DNA from: Strix aluco
Taxonomy: Eukaryota; Chordata; Aves; Strigiformes; Strigidae
Length of the DNA: 64,000 bases
Assembly (NCBI RefSeq): GCF_031877795.1
Contig: NC_133946.1
Coordinates: 13,880,365-13,944,364, forward strand
Direction of reading: 5' to 3'
Made by a program: the position numbers and the translations under genes. Under the pieces are notes generated by a model, which was given only the letters and a program-made list of their open reading frames with translations, was not told the DNA's origin and did no database searches. Position 1 is the stretch's first letter. The number at the start of each line of letters is the position of its first letter. Positions 1 through 12,614 of this stretch are shown here, one piece after another.

Positions 1-3000
1 ACATGCAATTTCAAAACAGATGAGAAAGAGGGAATCAAATGATCCATATGTGACACACTTAAAAACTCATAGAAACATCCAAGAAAACTTTTAGAAGTTA
101 CCAATATTATCAAACCACCATTAGGCTTTCAGAAACCTTTTCCTATTATTACAGATGTATCTGTGAATAAGTAGAAAACTACTACTTCACCTATAACCCA
201 ACACTCCCGAGATTGTGGCATCCGAGTATAGCTACACTAACAACCAAAAATTAACAATTCCTTCCACCAACTTGTTGCTGCCTGCATGGGGGAGGGAGAA
301 TCTGGAAGAGGAAAAAATCATGGGAAAAATCTGAGACAGAAACATTTAACATTGATATCTCGATTTGAAATTAACAGCAATTCTATGAGACTGTGGTTGT
401 TTTGGTTTGGGTGGGTTTTGGTTTTTTTTGTTTGGGGTTTTTTTAGCAGGATACAGGCTGATCAGTGGGCGAGCACAGGGGTGGGGGCAAGAAGTCTGCT
501 GTTCCCTTGGCTATACCATCTTGATTTGGCAGCAAGGAGAAAGATCAGCATTTTCTTAATGGTTTCTGGTCTTAATAAATGTTATGGTGATGTGTCCCTG
601 AAGTGGGGAAGTCTGCTGGAGGGAGAAGAAGGAAGAGAAAGAAACATGAGATTGCCTTCTTTAACATGAGGGAGGAGGAGGAGAGATTAGCAGAGCCCAG
701 AAAACAGACACTGCTGGTTTGTGCAGGGGAATATCCTGTCCCCACCCCCTGCCTGAGACCAAACCGTCCCACCACAGGGCATCCTCTGGTACTCGCAGAA
801 TCAAAGTTGATCCCAACAGCAGGAATCTTAACAAAGGGTAGCCATGGAAACAAGGCACTTCTACAAAAAAAAGCTTTCCTGCAACATCCAGGGACTTGCT
901 GGTTACACCTCATTTTCTCTCACACATTTCTACTGTAAACAAGAAAAATTAAGCATTTGTTGTTTTAAGATGACATTTGCAAATGACCTGAATCCTTCAA
1001 AGCAGTCTCATCACAGATAAGGCACCCAGTTGGAGAAGTAGTAGACACTCTTCCAGTTGCCCAGCTTCCATCCATGGATGTCAGCCTGTGATCAGCATTG
1101 GCAGTAGTCTTGCAAAACAAATAAATCTTTAAACAATAAGCTACAGATTAAAAGCCTGAGAAGGTCCCCTGTGACCCATGCAGAAATAAGAGCATTACAG
1201 AGAGGCCTGGAGACCGGTGGTGCAGAAAGTTAAGTCACTGGAGACATGAGTTCATATTTGATGCATGGGTAGAGGTGAAACGGGCTTATGGCCCTCAGAC
1301 ACTTCAGGGACTTGTTCTTACTGCAGCACTCACGCAGTAGCCATTTCCTGATGATCAGAGTCTAAGGACTGGAATAATGGATGTGCTGTAGGCTGAAACA
1401 ACTGAGGTTCAACAGCAGCACTGTGTGGAAATCTGTACTCAGTACCTGCTTTGTCTGTTGTCAAAAGTACCGAAAAGTAACTGTCATCTTTGGGTTTAAA
1501 CACCAACTACACTAGTGAGATCAGCGTAATACTAAACCTAGAGTGGATCATTTCTGCTGCCGACCAGTGAAGGATGTGCATTTCCCCTTTTCCTCATCTC
1601 TCAGAATCAGATGAAGTGTCTGGTAACCATCCCTCTCAAAAGCTCAACGATAAATCCCTAGGGACATCCAGAGGAATATAAGCAGCACGAGGACATGTGC
1701 TGTAATGGACAGTGTGTAAAGTAAGGTGTGCTGCCCCAGACTTTGCAAAATTAGGAAGGGAAAAAAAATGAGCAGTTCACTCTTAGCTGTCGTTGACGGG
1801 AAACTGTTTCCACACTGGCATGATTAGAAAAGAAGTAGCTGTTCCAAGAAATAGAGGAGTCAGTTGTCATCTTTTTGAAGCTGCTGTTTCTACCGACAGC
1901 GCACACAGCAAAAGAAACACAAGGCATTTTGGCAGCAGCCAGCCCTACATCATGACCTGGCTTAGCTCAAAGCACAGGAGAGGAGAAACCCAAACAGAGC
2001 TAGAGGCTGCGAGCAGCAGCACTCTCCGTTTCTTTCACACGCACAGCCAGTCCCATCACGCACAGCACAGTCCTCAGGGGAACCAACCATGACATTCACC
2101 AACGCCAGAGCTGCTGCTACTCAGGACCTCAGGTGCATTTGCCTGATGAAATAAGAATAATTTCTTTTAAAATGTACTAAATCTCAAATCCAACTGGCTA
2201 TGAAAAAAGAACACTGCCACAAAACTCCTACCTTGTATGAGGCATTGGATAAGTAAAACCAGGTCCCTTTCTATTAAAACCAAAGCAAAAATTAAAGCCA
2301 ACAATGTGGGTGCATAAATGGATTTTCCCCTACAGCTGACACTGAATCTAAATTAAACTAAATTGTTTTCATAATTTGCCACCTCTTGTTTCTCCATAAT
2401 TACAATGTGGTGAAATAAGCAGGAACAGCTAGTATATACCCACAGGGAAGAATTACATTTAGTGACCCTGAAATGATCCAGGATGAAGAAGATGCAATAA
2501 AGGAACCCACAGTATTCATTAATGAATAAGATCAGTAAGAAAGGAGGAAGCTAGAGTTAATGACTGTATATAGGATTTTGATGTAGAAGCTGCAGGCAGA
2601 AGTAGCTAACATTTTTATTCCAGCAATGGTCTTAGCCATAGAACACTTCATTAGAGAAAATCATCTGAAAAATTCCCAAACTCTCCCCATCTGCAGAATG
2701 CTGGACAAAAAACTATTTAAAAAATATTTTGCCTTCAAAATAAGATGTAAAGAGATGTTATTAGCTATTACAGATGAAACATTCTGCTAAAAACTCATCT
2801 TAACCTCATCTGATTTTAGAGTTGCTGCTTCCATCTGTTTTTCCCTTGCACTGCTGAACAGTTAGTTTTGTTGACCATCAAAATTAAAACAGTCTCTCAG
2901 TGATACTGTGTTCTCCTTTTTTCATCTGTTATTGTTCTGGGCCAGTTAAGTGTTTATCGACAAAGAATATAAGAGAACTACTAACACAGGTGACTACGGA

Positions 3001-5450
3001 AAATTACAGACTTAGAGAAAGTTAGAAGGAATTTCCCTTCCTACAGATAATCTTTCCTTGTTTCCTTCTCATAGTCCTTTGCTCCTTGGAGAATGAGTAT
3101 ATACATTAACACCAGGTAAAGAGAAGGCAAAAATAATTTGAAGCTTATATTATGGTATCGCTCAGATAACCCAGTCATAACTAGGTTATGACAGCATATC
3201 ACGGTCCAAACACGTTTAGCACATGCTACATGCATACCATCCCTGTCTCCATAAAGCTTATCTGACAATCTAGATGAGATTCAAAACACAATTTTATGGC
3301 GGGAAGAGCTCATCTACTTAGCACAGTCTTCTGGCAAAGGCACAATTTGAGGGGTACCTTTTGGGAAGGGCAAGTTCCCCTTTGCTGACATAGTTTGCCC
3401 TAATTAAATTGCGGTTGCACATTTGCACCTGTGACTGATCTGTACCAACAAAGATTTTGATTTGTGTTCATGCTTTAACATGCAGATACAAAAGAAGAGA
3501 ATAAGCTTTAGCCTGCTCCAGCATCATTAAAGAATGCAGTATTCCATACCTGTGAACTCTATCCTGCCTACTTAACACTCTTATCTTACAGGATTAAATA
3601 TACACTTGCTTCTAGTGAATAATTACATCTGGTATCAAAACTTGATGGTGTACTCTGCTTGATGAGCATCATAGCTGCCATTTTCTTCCACGCCCATCGC
3701 TGAGCAACTACATGAGAAACCCTTCTCCTTATCCTCAGGGACTAGGCATCCACCAGTGTTCTGAGCTGCTAGAAAAGACCAGTTATTCAGAAAATACTAT
3801 TGTAAAGAATTTTCTAAAAATTCTTATTTTTAGAAAATTATTCTTAGAAAATTTGAATTCTTTATTAAAAATAATCTTCTGTTATTACAAACAGTATTAT
3901 AAGCAGCAAACTGGATGATTAGCATGTTCATTGTGCATTAAAAACTCCTGATAACTGAAAAGGGTAAGACTTCCTTTAGAAAAGTTTAAAGCACGTGCCT
4001 TTCTTATATTCAGAGCTACCAACAGAAGTTAATAAATATTTCAGAGACCCATTTCATGTCTTAGCAATCTGCTAGATGAAGAATTGCAAACCCATTTATT
4101 TTGCAAAATCCCATTAGTTTTTGATAAACTCTTTCAGACAAATGGTAATTTTGAATGATTCACCTGAACAAAATAATGCACCCACACTTTTGAAATGCCA
4201 TTAGGGTGAGGTCAGGCAGAGAATGAGTCTGCCAGGGTAAATGACTGCATTTGTCTCCTGTCAGAGTCCTTCACTTTGGGCACAAAAAGTACTTCCATGA
4301 GATTACTTGGCTTGACACAGATCAAGAAAATGGATTGATTTTTAATTTTCAGGAAGTTTTCAAGAAATTTAAGATAATAGGTCCTTTTAAAAAGCATCAG
4401 ATGCTCTGAGAGCGCGTGGGCCTGTGTGTGCATGGCAAAGTGCACCTCCCTGTGGGTTTTACTGATGCAGGAGAATCAGGGACCGCCCTTGTCTCAGTTA
4501 TATATTGCTACATTATGTACAGTTGTGCACATATGTACAAACAGACAGTACCTGGGTTTCAAAATATAACACAATCCTTGGCAGAGCCCCCTAATAGCTT
4601 TTGGATGAGGGCTGCAATGCTTTTATCTAGAAACAGGCTTTCCAGACCAAATCAACCAGTACACTTTCCTGAAACACACCCCTAAAACAAATCAAACTTA
4701 CTCATTTAAAATTCAACCCAGCATTAAGCCTCTTTAGCAAATTTGCAAGTGGTACCAAAGCTTCTAAGGACATCAGCTAAAACCCTGGCACCAATACAGC
4801 TAGTGATAACTGTTACTACAACCACGGGTAGTACCTGGCCTGTAGATATTAGAATGAATGCATTAGAGAGAAAACCATCTACAACCCTCCCATTGCCCTC
4901 AGATCCATTCCTCCTTGTCCTTCTCTTGTGGGGAGCAACAGCACAGCCCCAGCCAGCCCTGAGCCTCTCCTGCTCCATGTTTCAAGATTCCATCTTATGT
5001 TTCTAAAAAGCTCTAAGCTGGCTCCAACTGGGACACCAGCAAGCTTCCTTGCTACTACAGGACCAGCCTCTAGCAAAAGGCAACCTTCCTGCATACTGGA
5101 AAACATCAAGTTAAAAAGCCACACCTGAAATCCCCTGGAGCCGTCTGGCATTGGCTCTGTTGGACATGGGGGAAGCTCCTAGCAGATTCTCACAGAAGCT
5201 CCTCCAGCTACCAAAACCTTGCCATGCAAACCCAGTACAGGGCATTTAAGAGTTCTTTAGAGGAAGACTGAACTCCACTGCTCTTCCTTTTTCCAATGAT
5301 TACAAAGCTCTTCTGTCTTTCCTTGGGTGAAGTATATGTCAATTTGCAGATTTTCCTTAAAACATCAAGATCTAGTCCTCTAGACTTCTCTAAATCAGCT
5401 TGGTGTTTTGCAACCTGAAGCAACTGAAGCTTGATGCAGTATACAGAAGC
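1..5450. other. Intergenic DNA, no gene recognised
   Basis: AT-rich sequence with scattered short open frames (for example + 1793-2092 and - 572-913) that resemble no protein family I know and have no splice or promoter context. There is a G/T-rich tract near 395-445. I see no CpG island and no recognisable transposon. By synteny with human 11p15.2 the gene expected beyond the left edge is RRAS2, but no RRAS2 exon is visible here. Confidence 0.6.
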
Positions 5451-5451
5451 A

Positions 5452-6774
5452 GAGAATCCTAGAATGGATTCAGTTTAAAGGGACCTTTAAAGGTCATCTA
5501 GTTCAATCCCCCTGCCATGGGCAGGGACACCTTCCATTAGATCAGGTTCCTCAGAGCCCTATACAATCTCAGCTTGAATGTTTCCAGGGGTGGGGCATCT
5601 TCCACCTCTCTAAGCAACCTGTTCCAGTGTTTTACCACTCTCATCGTAAAACATTTCTTCCCTATATCTAGTGTGGATCCACCCTATTTCAGTTTAAAAG
5701 CATTGCCCCCTGTCCTATTGCTACAGGCCCTATTAAAAGTCTGTCCCCATCTGTCTTACAAGCCTCCTTTAAGTACTGGAAGGCTGCTATAAGGTCTCCC
5801 CGGAGCCTTCTCTTCTCCAGGCTGAACAACCGCAACTCTCTCAGCCTGTCCTCACAGGGGAGGTGACTCCAGCCCTCTGATCTTTTTTGTGGCCTTCTCT
5901 GGACCTGCTCGAGCAGGGCCATGTCTTTCCTGTGCTGAGGAGTCCAAGCTGGACACAGCACTGCAGGTGGGGTCTCATGAGAGGGGAGTAGAGGGGGAGA
6001 AACACCTCCCTCGACCTGCTGGCCACACTTCCCTTAATGCAGCTCAGGACACAGTTGGCTTTCTGGGCTGCGAGCACATGTTGCCAGCTCACGTCCAGTT
6101 TTAAATCCACCAGTACCCCCAAGTCCTTCACAGGGCTGCTCTCAATTCCTTCACTGCCCAGCCTGTCTTGGTACTGGGAGTTGCCCTGACCCAAAGGCAG
6201 GACCTTGCACTTGGCCTTGTTGAACTTTACGAGGTTCACATGGGCCCACTTCTCAAGCTTGTCCAGGTCCCTCTGAATGGCATCTCATCCCTCAGGTGTG
6301 TCAAGCACACCACTCAGCTTGGAGTCATCTGCAAATTTGCTGAGGGTGCACTCGATCCCTATGTCACTGATGAAGTTATGAAACAGCACTGGTCCCAGTA
6401 CAGACCCCTGAGGGACACCACTTGTCACTGCTCCCCATACAGACACTGAGCCTTTGACCACCACTCTCTGGATGTGACCATCCAGCCAATTCCTCATCCA
6501 CTGAATAGTCCATCCATCAAATCCATATGTCTCCAATTTACAGAGAGGGAAGTTGTGGGGGGCCTTGTCAAAGGCCGTACAGAAATCCAGCTAGATGACA
6601 TCCATAGCTCTTCCCTTGTCCACTCCACAGAAGGCCACGGGCTTGCTCAGGCAAGACTTGCCCTTGGTGAAGCCATGCTGGCTGTCTCGAATCACCTCCC
6701 TCTCCTCCATGTGCCGTAGCTTCTTGGAGGATCTGTTCCACGCTCTTCCCAGGCACAGAGGTGAGGCTGACAGG
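5452..6774 (-). mobile_element. CR1 LINE, 5'-truncated, RT end plus 3' UTR
   Basis: Chicken-repeat-1 (CR1) non-LTR retrotransposon lying on the minus strand, with its 3' end at about 5452 next to a degenerate ATTCTATG-type terminal repeat. The minus-strand frame 6285-6536 encodes the reverse-transcriptase core: [10 protein letters not shown], then the catalytic FADD box inside [10 protein letters not shown]. Downstream RT and thumb sequence continues in other frames (5841-6239, then 5689-5961), so the copy is frameshifted and inactive. The 5' two-thirds (ORF1, endonuclease and the start of RT) is missing, as is usual for CR1. The 5' break at about 6774 runs straight into a second CR1 tail. 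Confidence 0.95.
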
Positions 6775-6905
6775 TATCTTCCACTAGACCAGGTTGCTCA
6801 AAGCCCCAGCCAGCCTGACCTTGAACACTTCCAGGGACGGGGCATCCACACCTTCTCTGGGCAACCCGCTCCAGTGTCTCCCCACCCTCATGACCAGAGG
6901 CACTT
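6771..6905 (-). mobile_element. Second CR1 fragment (3' region only)
   Basis: From about 6775 the sequence jumps from CR1 reverse-transcriptase coding sequence back to the CR1 3'-terminal region (CCACTAGACCAGG, then TTGAACACTTCCAGGGA). That region is already present once at 5530-5640 in the first copy. It stays CR1-like to about 6905 and then diverges. The two pieces share the same orientation and meet at a CAGG microhomology. This could be CR1 inserted into CR1 or a recombined chimera. Confidence 0.8.
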
Positions 6906-7096
6906 CCCTCAGCCTGCCCTTGTGTGCCATGTGCCCCGGCCCCTCACCATCCCGGGGGCCCTGGGCTGGGCCCACACCCCACACCTCGGTGTCTTTCCTG
7001 GACTGGGAGACCAGGAGGGGACAGAGGAGTCCAGATGCAGTTGCCAAAGTACCAAACAAGAGTGGAGGAAAGCATTTTTCCTGGTGTTTTCTGGGT

Positions 7097-7678
7097 TTAT
7101 TGGAGGGTTGTTTGGTTTTTTAAATATGAGGAGGAGATGGGGGATAGGAAAGAGGGGCTCACACCACCCGTGGCACAATAATTGTTGCTGCCGGGAGATG
7201 GAACGGGTGAGCCCAGGGGATGGCCAGGTGTGGAGGCTGGGCCTCCCAGCTAACTGCAGGTCTGGCGGCTGGGCCGGGCGTCCTGCAGCATCACGGAGGG
7301 AGGCTGTGCCGGAGGTGGATCCACCTCCATCGGTTCTTCCACATCTGCTGGTGGATCCACCTCCATTGGTTCTTCCGCATCTGTGGGCAGATCCACGTCC
7401 ATGGGCTCCACGCAGTTCAAGTCCCAAGATGGTGCCCCCATCTCACACCTCCTCCTCTTGGCCTGTGGTTCCTGCGGCCGCACGTCCTCTCGCCTGCCCA
7501 CGTGAAGATAGGAAGCCATCAGCCTCTTCGTGCCAGGCATCCTTGTACCCCGAGGGTCTCGAAGCTCAGTGAGTTGTGGGCCAGCTGCTGGGGTCTCTAT
7601 GGTTACTGGTTCCGGAACAAACACAAACGGAAGCGAGGTGGTTTGTGGCATCAAGAGTCCACTGTCATGGGGATGCAT
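7097..7678 (-). CDS. Unrecognised acidic-repeat protein, putative terminal exon
   Basis: A 142-codon frame runs from ATG at 7678 to TAG at 7250, in DNA clearly more GC-rich than its surroundings. The product has a basic, possibly nuclear-targeting KRRR cluster near residue 89. Three tandem acidic-proline units of 12 residues (EPMEVDPPADVE type) follow, encoded by a 36-bp repeat at 7314-7421. About 150 bp after the stop there is an AATAAA (7097-7102) followed by a T/G-rich stretch, as expected for a real 3' end. The ATG has a weak Kozak context. The frame stays open a further 12 codons upstream to a TAA overlapping a possible acceptor (TTTAAG), so it may be the last exon of a spliced gene. I do not recognise the family. 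It could instead be a retrocopy or a chance open frame in GC-rich DNA. Confidence 0.35.
7314..7421 (-). repeat. Tandem repeat, 36-bp unit, 3 copies
   Basis: GGTGGATCCACCTCCAT begins at 7314 and again at 7350 (exact 36-bp step). A more diverged copy starts at 7386. The step is a multiple of three, so the unknown minus-strand frame reads it as three 12-residue acidic units. Confidence 0.85.
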
Positions 7679-9273
7679 GTGGCCAAATATGGCTGTTCTG
7701 GGAGTTGGGGGGCCTTAAAGATGGCCTCGTGTGGGAGAGGGAGGAGGGTCGGGGGGCTGAGGGCCCCTTTCCTGGGGCAGGATCAGCTAAACCTTCTGCT
7801 GCCCCTTGGGCACAGGGACTGCCCTCCACCTCCCCTTGTGTGCCTGGGCTCCAGCCCCCTCCTCAGCCCGTGACCCTGGACCCGATGGTGGCAACAGCGT
7901 TGCAGAAGGATTGGGGGTCCCTCAAAGGGCTCTAGATAGGCGCTTGAAACAGTCTCTAGAAGTTAATTTGACCCCCTGCATCCAGAGATGTGTACAGAAT
8001 TTAACATGAACAGCCTTACTAGAAAAGGAGCTTCCAAAACTACTGCCTAGCAGCTGACAGCAGGACTATTGCATTTGCCCTCCAAAAGCATCTGTGCATG
8101 TATCTATTAAAGACAAGACATACTGGAAAACAGAGCTGAAAAATACGCTTTGACTATAACAAACAAGGTGTTGTACAATTCTTTTCACTAAAGGCTACAT
8201 GGGAGCAGGAGGACAAGACTGCCACGCCCAGCCTTCAATGATTTATCAAGTCCCTTTCCTTGGCCCACAAGAAAGGTCATCCAAAATACACTAGGTTGTC
8301 CCTCCTGCAGATTGGTCCTGCTGCTGCTAAAGAACACTTCAGGTACCCAACTGTTCATTAGCTTTTGCGCATGTCAAAAACTAGTCTTGCTTTGCCCAGA
8401 GCTTACTGTCTTCATATGAAACTATGGCAAAGTGTAAATCATAGTATAGAGCTGGCAAAGTCTCTCTTCTGACAGCTACCTGCTTACCAGCACTCCTTTG
8501 CAACATGTGCACAGGTATTCAGTTCCCAGTTCTGTCTTGTTGCGCTCACCCAGAGCTTTCTCTGAAACTTGACTCAGCTCAGTCACCTGCTTATTTATTG
8601 ACCAAGAAGCAAACGGGGACTGTTGACTAGGTTTTCAGAAGCAGAGCAGCAACTGAGCTTTTGTACAGAACTTTTCACCAACAGATCTCAGAACACTTGG
8701 CAAACGTGGCAGCATATCTCCACTTCACAGCTATGGAACTGAGGCCCTAAGGTGATTTCCTGGGCCTATGAGAGAAATTGCTGAAATGGTTTCATTTTCA
8801 GGACCTACTTCCATGTACCATCCATTGAATACTGCTATAAAAAAATCAGTTACAAGCTTTAGAAAACGTGGTTGTCCCAATTACAAACCCCAATATCTTC
8901 CTAGAAAACTGATAACGCAAAAATACATTGGCAACAATAAAGCAAATGTTAACAAGATTTGCAGCTTCATTATTTATGTGCTTTAATATCTATAACGTGG
9001 GAAGTTAGGGACTACTTTAAGCTTCCAGAAATATACTTGTTAGGGCTTGTATGTTCATGCTCTACAGTAACACATGAGGAATTAGCTGGAACATACACAA
9101 TTTCTGATTTTTCACTTAATTAACAAATGCATACCATAGTCTCACATGATCTGTATTTTCCATAAATAATAAGCTTAACTGATTAACTGATAAATGTCTT
9201 CATCTGCTTTTAGCATCTGCATGCTGCGAGAACAGGTTTCTCTGGCATTCGATACCTCTGTCAAAGTGACAGT

Positions 9274-9287
9274 GTTTCTATGGCAAC
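9274..9287. promoter_or_regulatory. RFX X-box-like motif
   Basis: GTTTCTATGGCAAC is an imperfect inverted repeat fitting the RFX-family X-box (GTTnCC - 2 nt - GGCAAC) with one mismatch in the left half. It sits about 7 kb downstream of the COPB1 3' end with no promoter nearby, so any role would be as a distal element. The assignment is from the motif alone. Confidence 0.3.
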
Positions 9288-12200
9288 GTTCACATTTATT
9301 AAGGCTGGATATAGTATCACTGCTGAACTTGTGCGCCTGAAGTGTGAGAACAGGCGTAGGAAAAAAACACCTGTTCTTACTTATGGAGCAGGCATACAAA
9401 CCCTGGAATAATTATATCTCTTGTTAAAGATGCATTAACATAGCATTTGTCACATGCTTTAAAATACAAGCACTAAAGTGTTAACGGGTCAAACACCTTA
9501 AGGTTTTAATAGCTTATTTTCTTGCACCTTTACAAAAGAAAGTTTGATATAACATTGAAAAAAATCTCATCTAGGAATCCAAGGCAATTCCTGCTAACCT
9601 GAATAAAAGGTAAAGCTGTTTTCCATGAGGGAAACATTTACATTATAGAAGTAAACTGTAAGAAACAAGATTTCAGTTTAGTCAATCACCTTGTTGGTCT
9701 CTGTATGTCGAAGTTAGGAGAGATACAGCCACTTCTATCATGGGACAGTACAGTATGGCACAGGGAGCCAGCTGCCATACTTGGGCTGAAATCGCTCTTC
9801 TGAGACCTCTACCAAGCCCATGTTGGATGAACCAGAAGAGCAGAATGCTCCTACAACAGGGTTTTCACTGGCAGGGAGGTGATATCTGAGTAGGTAAAGA
9901 CCCGTCTGAATGCAACCTAGTAAACTGGGGAAGACTGGCTTTATAGAAACAGGGGTTTTAGGAGCAGGTGCAGTCAGCATGACTCTCCCTGAGCACACGT
10001 GTCGGGCCTTGCAGACTGTCTGAATCAGCCAGTGATACGTGCTCTGCTGCATGTGCCACCAGTTACAGATTCAAGTGGCCTCTTCTTCTTCTCCACCTAC
10101 CTCAAGTATGGATGAAGGGTGAGCTACAGGATCCTTGAGGATAACAACACTTCAAAGAACCATAGCTACTGTAGAATAAGAATTCACAATTCACTCTTTC
10201 TCCTTAGAAAAATAATATATGTCAATATGGATCTAATGGTAAGGAGCCAGTGAACACCATCGCTTTCTGCATGGTGACATCAGCTGTACTAACCCAATTA
10301 ACTGGGACACTTGCCTCCCAGGCTGGTATCAGATCTGTGCATAACCCACAATAAATTAAGTGGACTGTTTCAAGTTGCAGTTTTCAGATATTAGAATATT
10401 GTAAACAAGCAGAGATGTTGCTTAACACCTAATAGATCCAAGCCTGGAGCATAACTCCCATCTGGTATAAGACCTTTGGTCTTTGTGACAAGATGTCCCA
10501 TCATGTATAGTGGCCTCCTACTGACAGGCACAGGAACAGCCTGAAAGATCTCAGAGCATGGGGCAACGCCAAGGGCAGGCAGCTACTTCTCTGTCAGCAG
10601 CCACCGACTGAGGTAGCAATGACATAGATAAGTTAATGGTCGAAGTGAAGCTCGGACATCAACTTAGAGATCAGCTTTGATTTGGTCTGACCCATGGCCA
10701 TTCTGGTATTGCGTCTCCAGGCTCAGTCTTAACTAGGAATGAAGCTGGCACCAGGTCCCGGTCCCAGGTGCACATCACACGCGCACACAGACCTAACTGC
10801 TGGAGGTCCTCGCAGAGGCAAGTGAGGCACCAAGAGAGCGGTTCACAACTTCAGCCTGGGTCCCACCAGGAGGAAAACTGCTTTAAGTTCAAGTGCATAC
10901 CACAAGACTACAGCTGTAGATGCAAAGCACCTAAAAGAATACCCTGCAACAAGCTGGGACACCTCTGAAGTGACAATGCTACCCTCCAGAGTTTGCAGAG
11001 GCTTATGCAGGCCTGCACTACTCATTCACTATTCCTGGCCTCAAAAAAGAATTTACTGCTAAATGGTACACATTTCTGCACATAAGCAACCCTTTCATGT
11101 GTTTCAGCAGGCATAGCTCAAAGAGGAAACTGGCCCGTTAGCACCACTGAATTCAGTGGATATTGGAAAGGAGGACAGAATTTCATCTGAAAAACAATTA
11201 AAAGCAGGGATATCTATGCAACACATGATGTTAGTTTTGGACAGTACATGAGATATACAGTTGTCAGTAACATAAATATTTAAAATCAAGGAAGGAAAAA
11301 GGTAGAGGTCATGAGGAATTTCATCTAGAGTGAATTTTCTACACATTAATAAAATATTTGCATATTCTCACACAACACAGTTTAGGGACAACTCAGTGGA
11401 AATAATTCTATTCTTGTCTCTGACTGACTGACAGCAGTTATTCTAAAAGGTCAGATTAAAAACTCATTGCTGCATTTTAAAATTCAAATTATCATTTCTG
11501 TAAAAGAAATCTAAATACAAAGTTTAGATGTAATTTCCAAACTTTGGAAGTAATTAAAATTAGAAGCATGATAAAATTCTTACAACCCTTTATGGTATTA
11601 CAAGACCTTAGGAAAAAGAGACATTTTAATGAGAAGATGCTAGTGTGACCACCTGTTGTAGAAGACTAGACCTTTGATCAGATTTTACAGGGAAAATACG
11701 AAACATCAAACCTGAAAAACACCATGAGTAAGATGTAGCAACAGTGAGACCCACTAACTCTGCTCTTGTGTTGGAGCCAGGATAACAAAGGCTTAGTTTG
11801 TTCTGCTTCCTCTAAATGAAATTCCAGTGAAATAAAGAGCAAAACGGGGACTTGCAAGTGACAGAAACTGCAGATTTTATACCTACGTAAAATAACTGAT
11901 TTTGACAACTCCAAATTCATCTAAGTCAATTATAAAATGTCTACAATCTATAGCTAGAAGAATTACGCCAATCTTTCAAAACAAAACACATTTTTGCTAG
12001 CAACTCCACTCTATTCTTGGCAACTGTGGATCATTCTGATGAAATATACTGCACTGATGCAAACAAAAAAGGATACACACGAGTTTGATAAAGGTTAAAA
12101 TTAAAAGCTACAGAAGACACAAAAAAATCAGGAGAAATATTCAGTTAAATAAGATGGGTATTTATAGCTTTGTTCAAACAAAAAATTGCCTAGATTAGTA

Positions 12201-12598
12201 TTACAAATGTACAGGCAAAGTCACAGAATTTCCTGTATTTCATCTATATCCCTATCTTAATGAACTCATTATCATGTCTTTCAAACAGATCCTCCCTAGG
12301 CCAGCTGTATACAGCCAAATCTATCTTGTTATGCTTTAGAAAAGTAAAATCTCTACAGAAAAGGCAGTGTTCAAACAGATGTACTATATCAGTAATCTGA
12401 GCTGTCAGCATCACCGTGCACTGGTATACATAGCTAGGCAACCTGAAAATACACAAAACCCAGTTGAAAGTGACCTCAAGAGTGGGCCAAAATTACTCTG
12501 TATTGCTTTTATGATGAAACTTGCAGCACATCCTTTACTTTCTTCCTCTTAACACTTTTGAAAAAAACTCTTATCAATATTTCTTCTCAGCTGTGAGA

Positions 12599-12614
12599 CA
12601 GCACCCCCTGGTGT
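12599..12614 (-). promoter_or_regulatory. CTCF-type binding motif
   Basis: On the minus strand this reads ACACCAGGGGGTGCTG, close to the CTCF core CCACCAGGGGGCGC. It lies about 4 kb beyond the COPB1 polyadenylation site, where a boundary with the next gene domain would be plausible. The assignment is from the motif alone. Confidence 0.35.

Noticed and set aside
1793-2092. 99-codon plus-strand open frame
   Set aside because: No recognisable domain, weak start context, no splice or poly(A) support, and ordinary for random sequence of this length.
5574-7059. Several plus- and minus-strand open frames of 70-130 codons
   Set aside because: All lie within the CR1 copies and are frames or antisense shadows of the LINE, apart from the frameshifted reverse-transcriptase pieces already described.
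6595-7572. 325-codon plus-strand open frame
   Set aside because: It begins antisense in the CR1 body and runs through the antisense of the unknown GC-rich region. The product is a low-complexity mixture that crosses a repeat boundary, so it is not a plausible gene.
10768-10968. 66-codon frame with a Cys-rich end
   Set aside because: The Cys spacing fits no zinc-binding pattern I know, and there is no supporting context.
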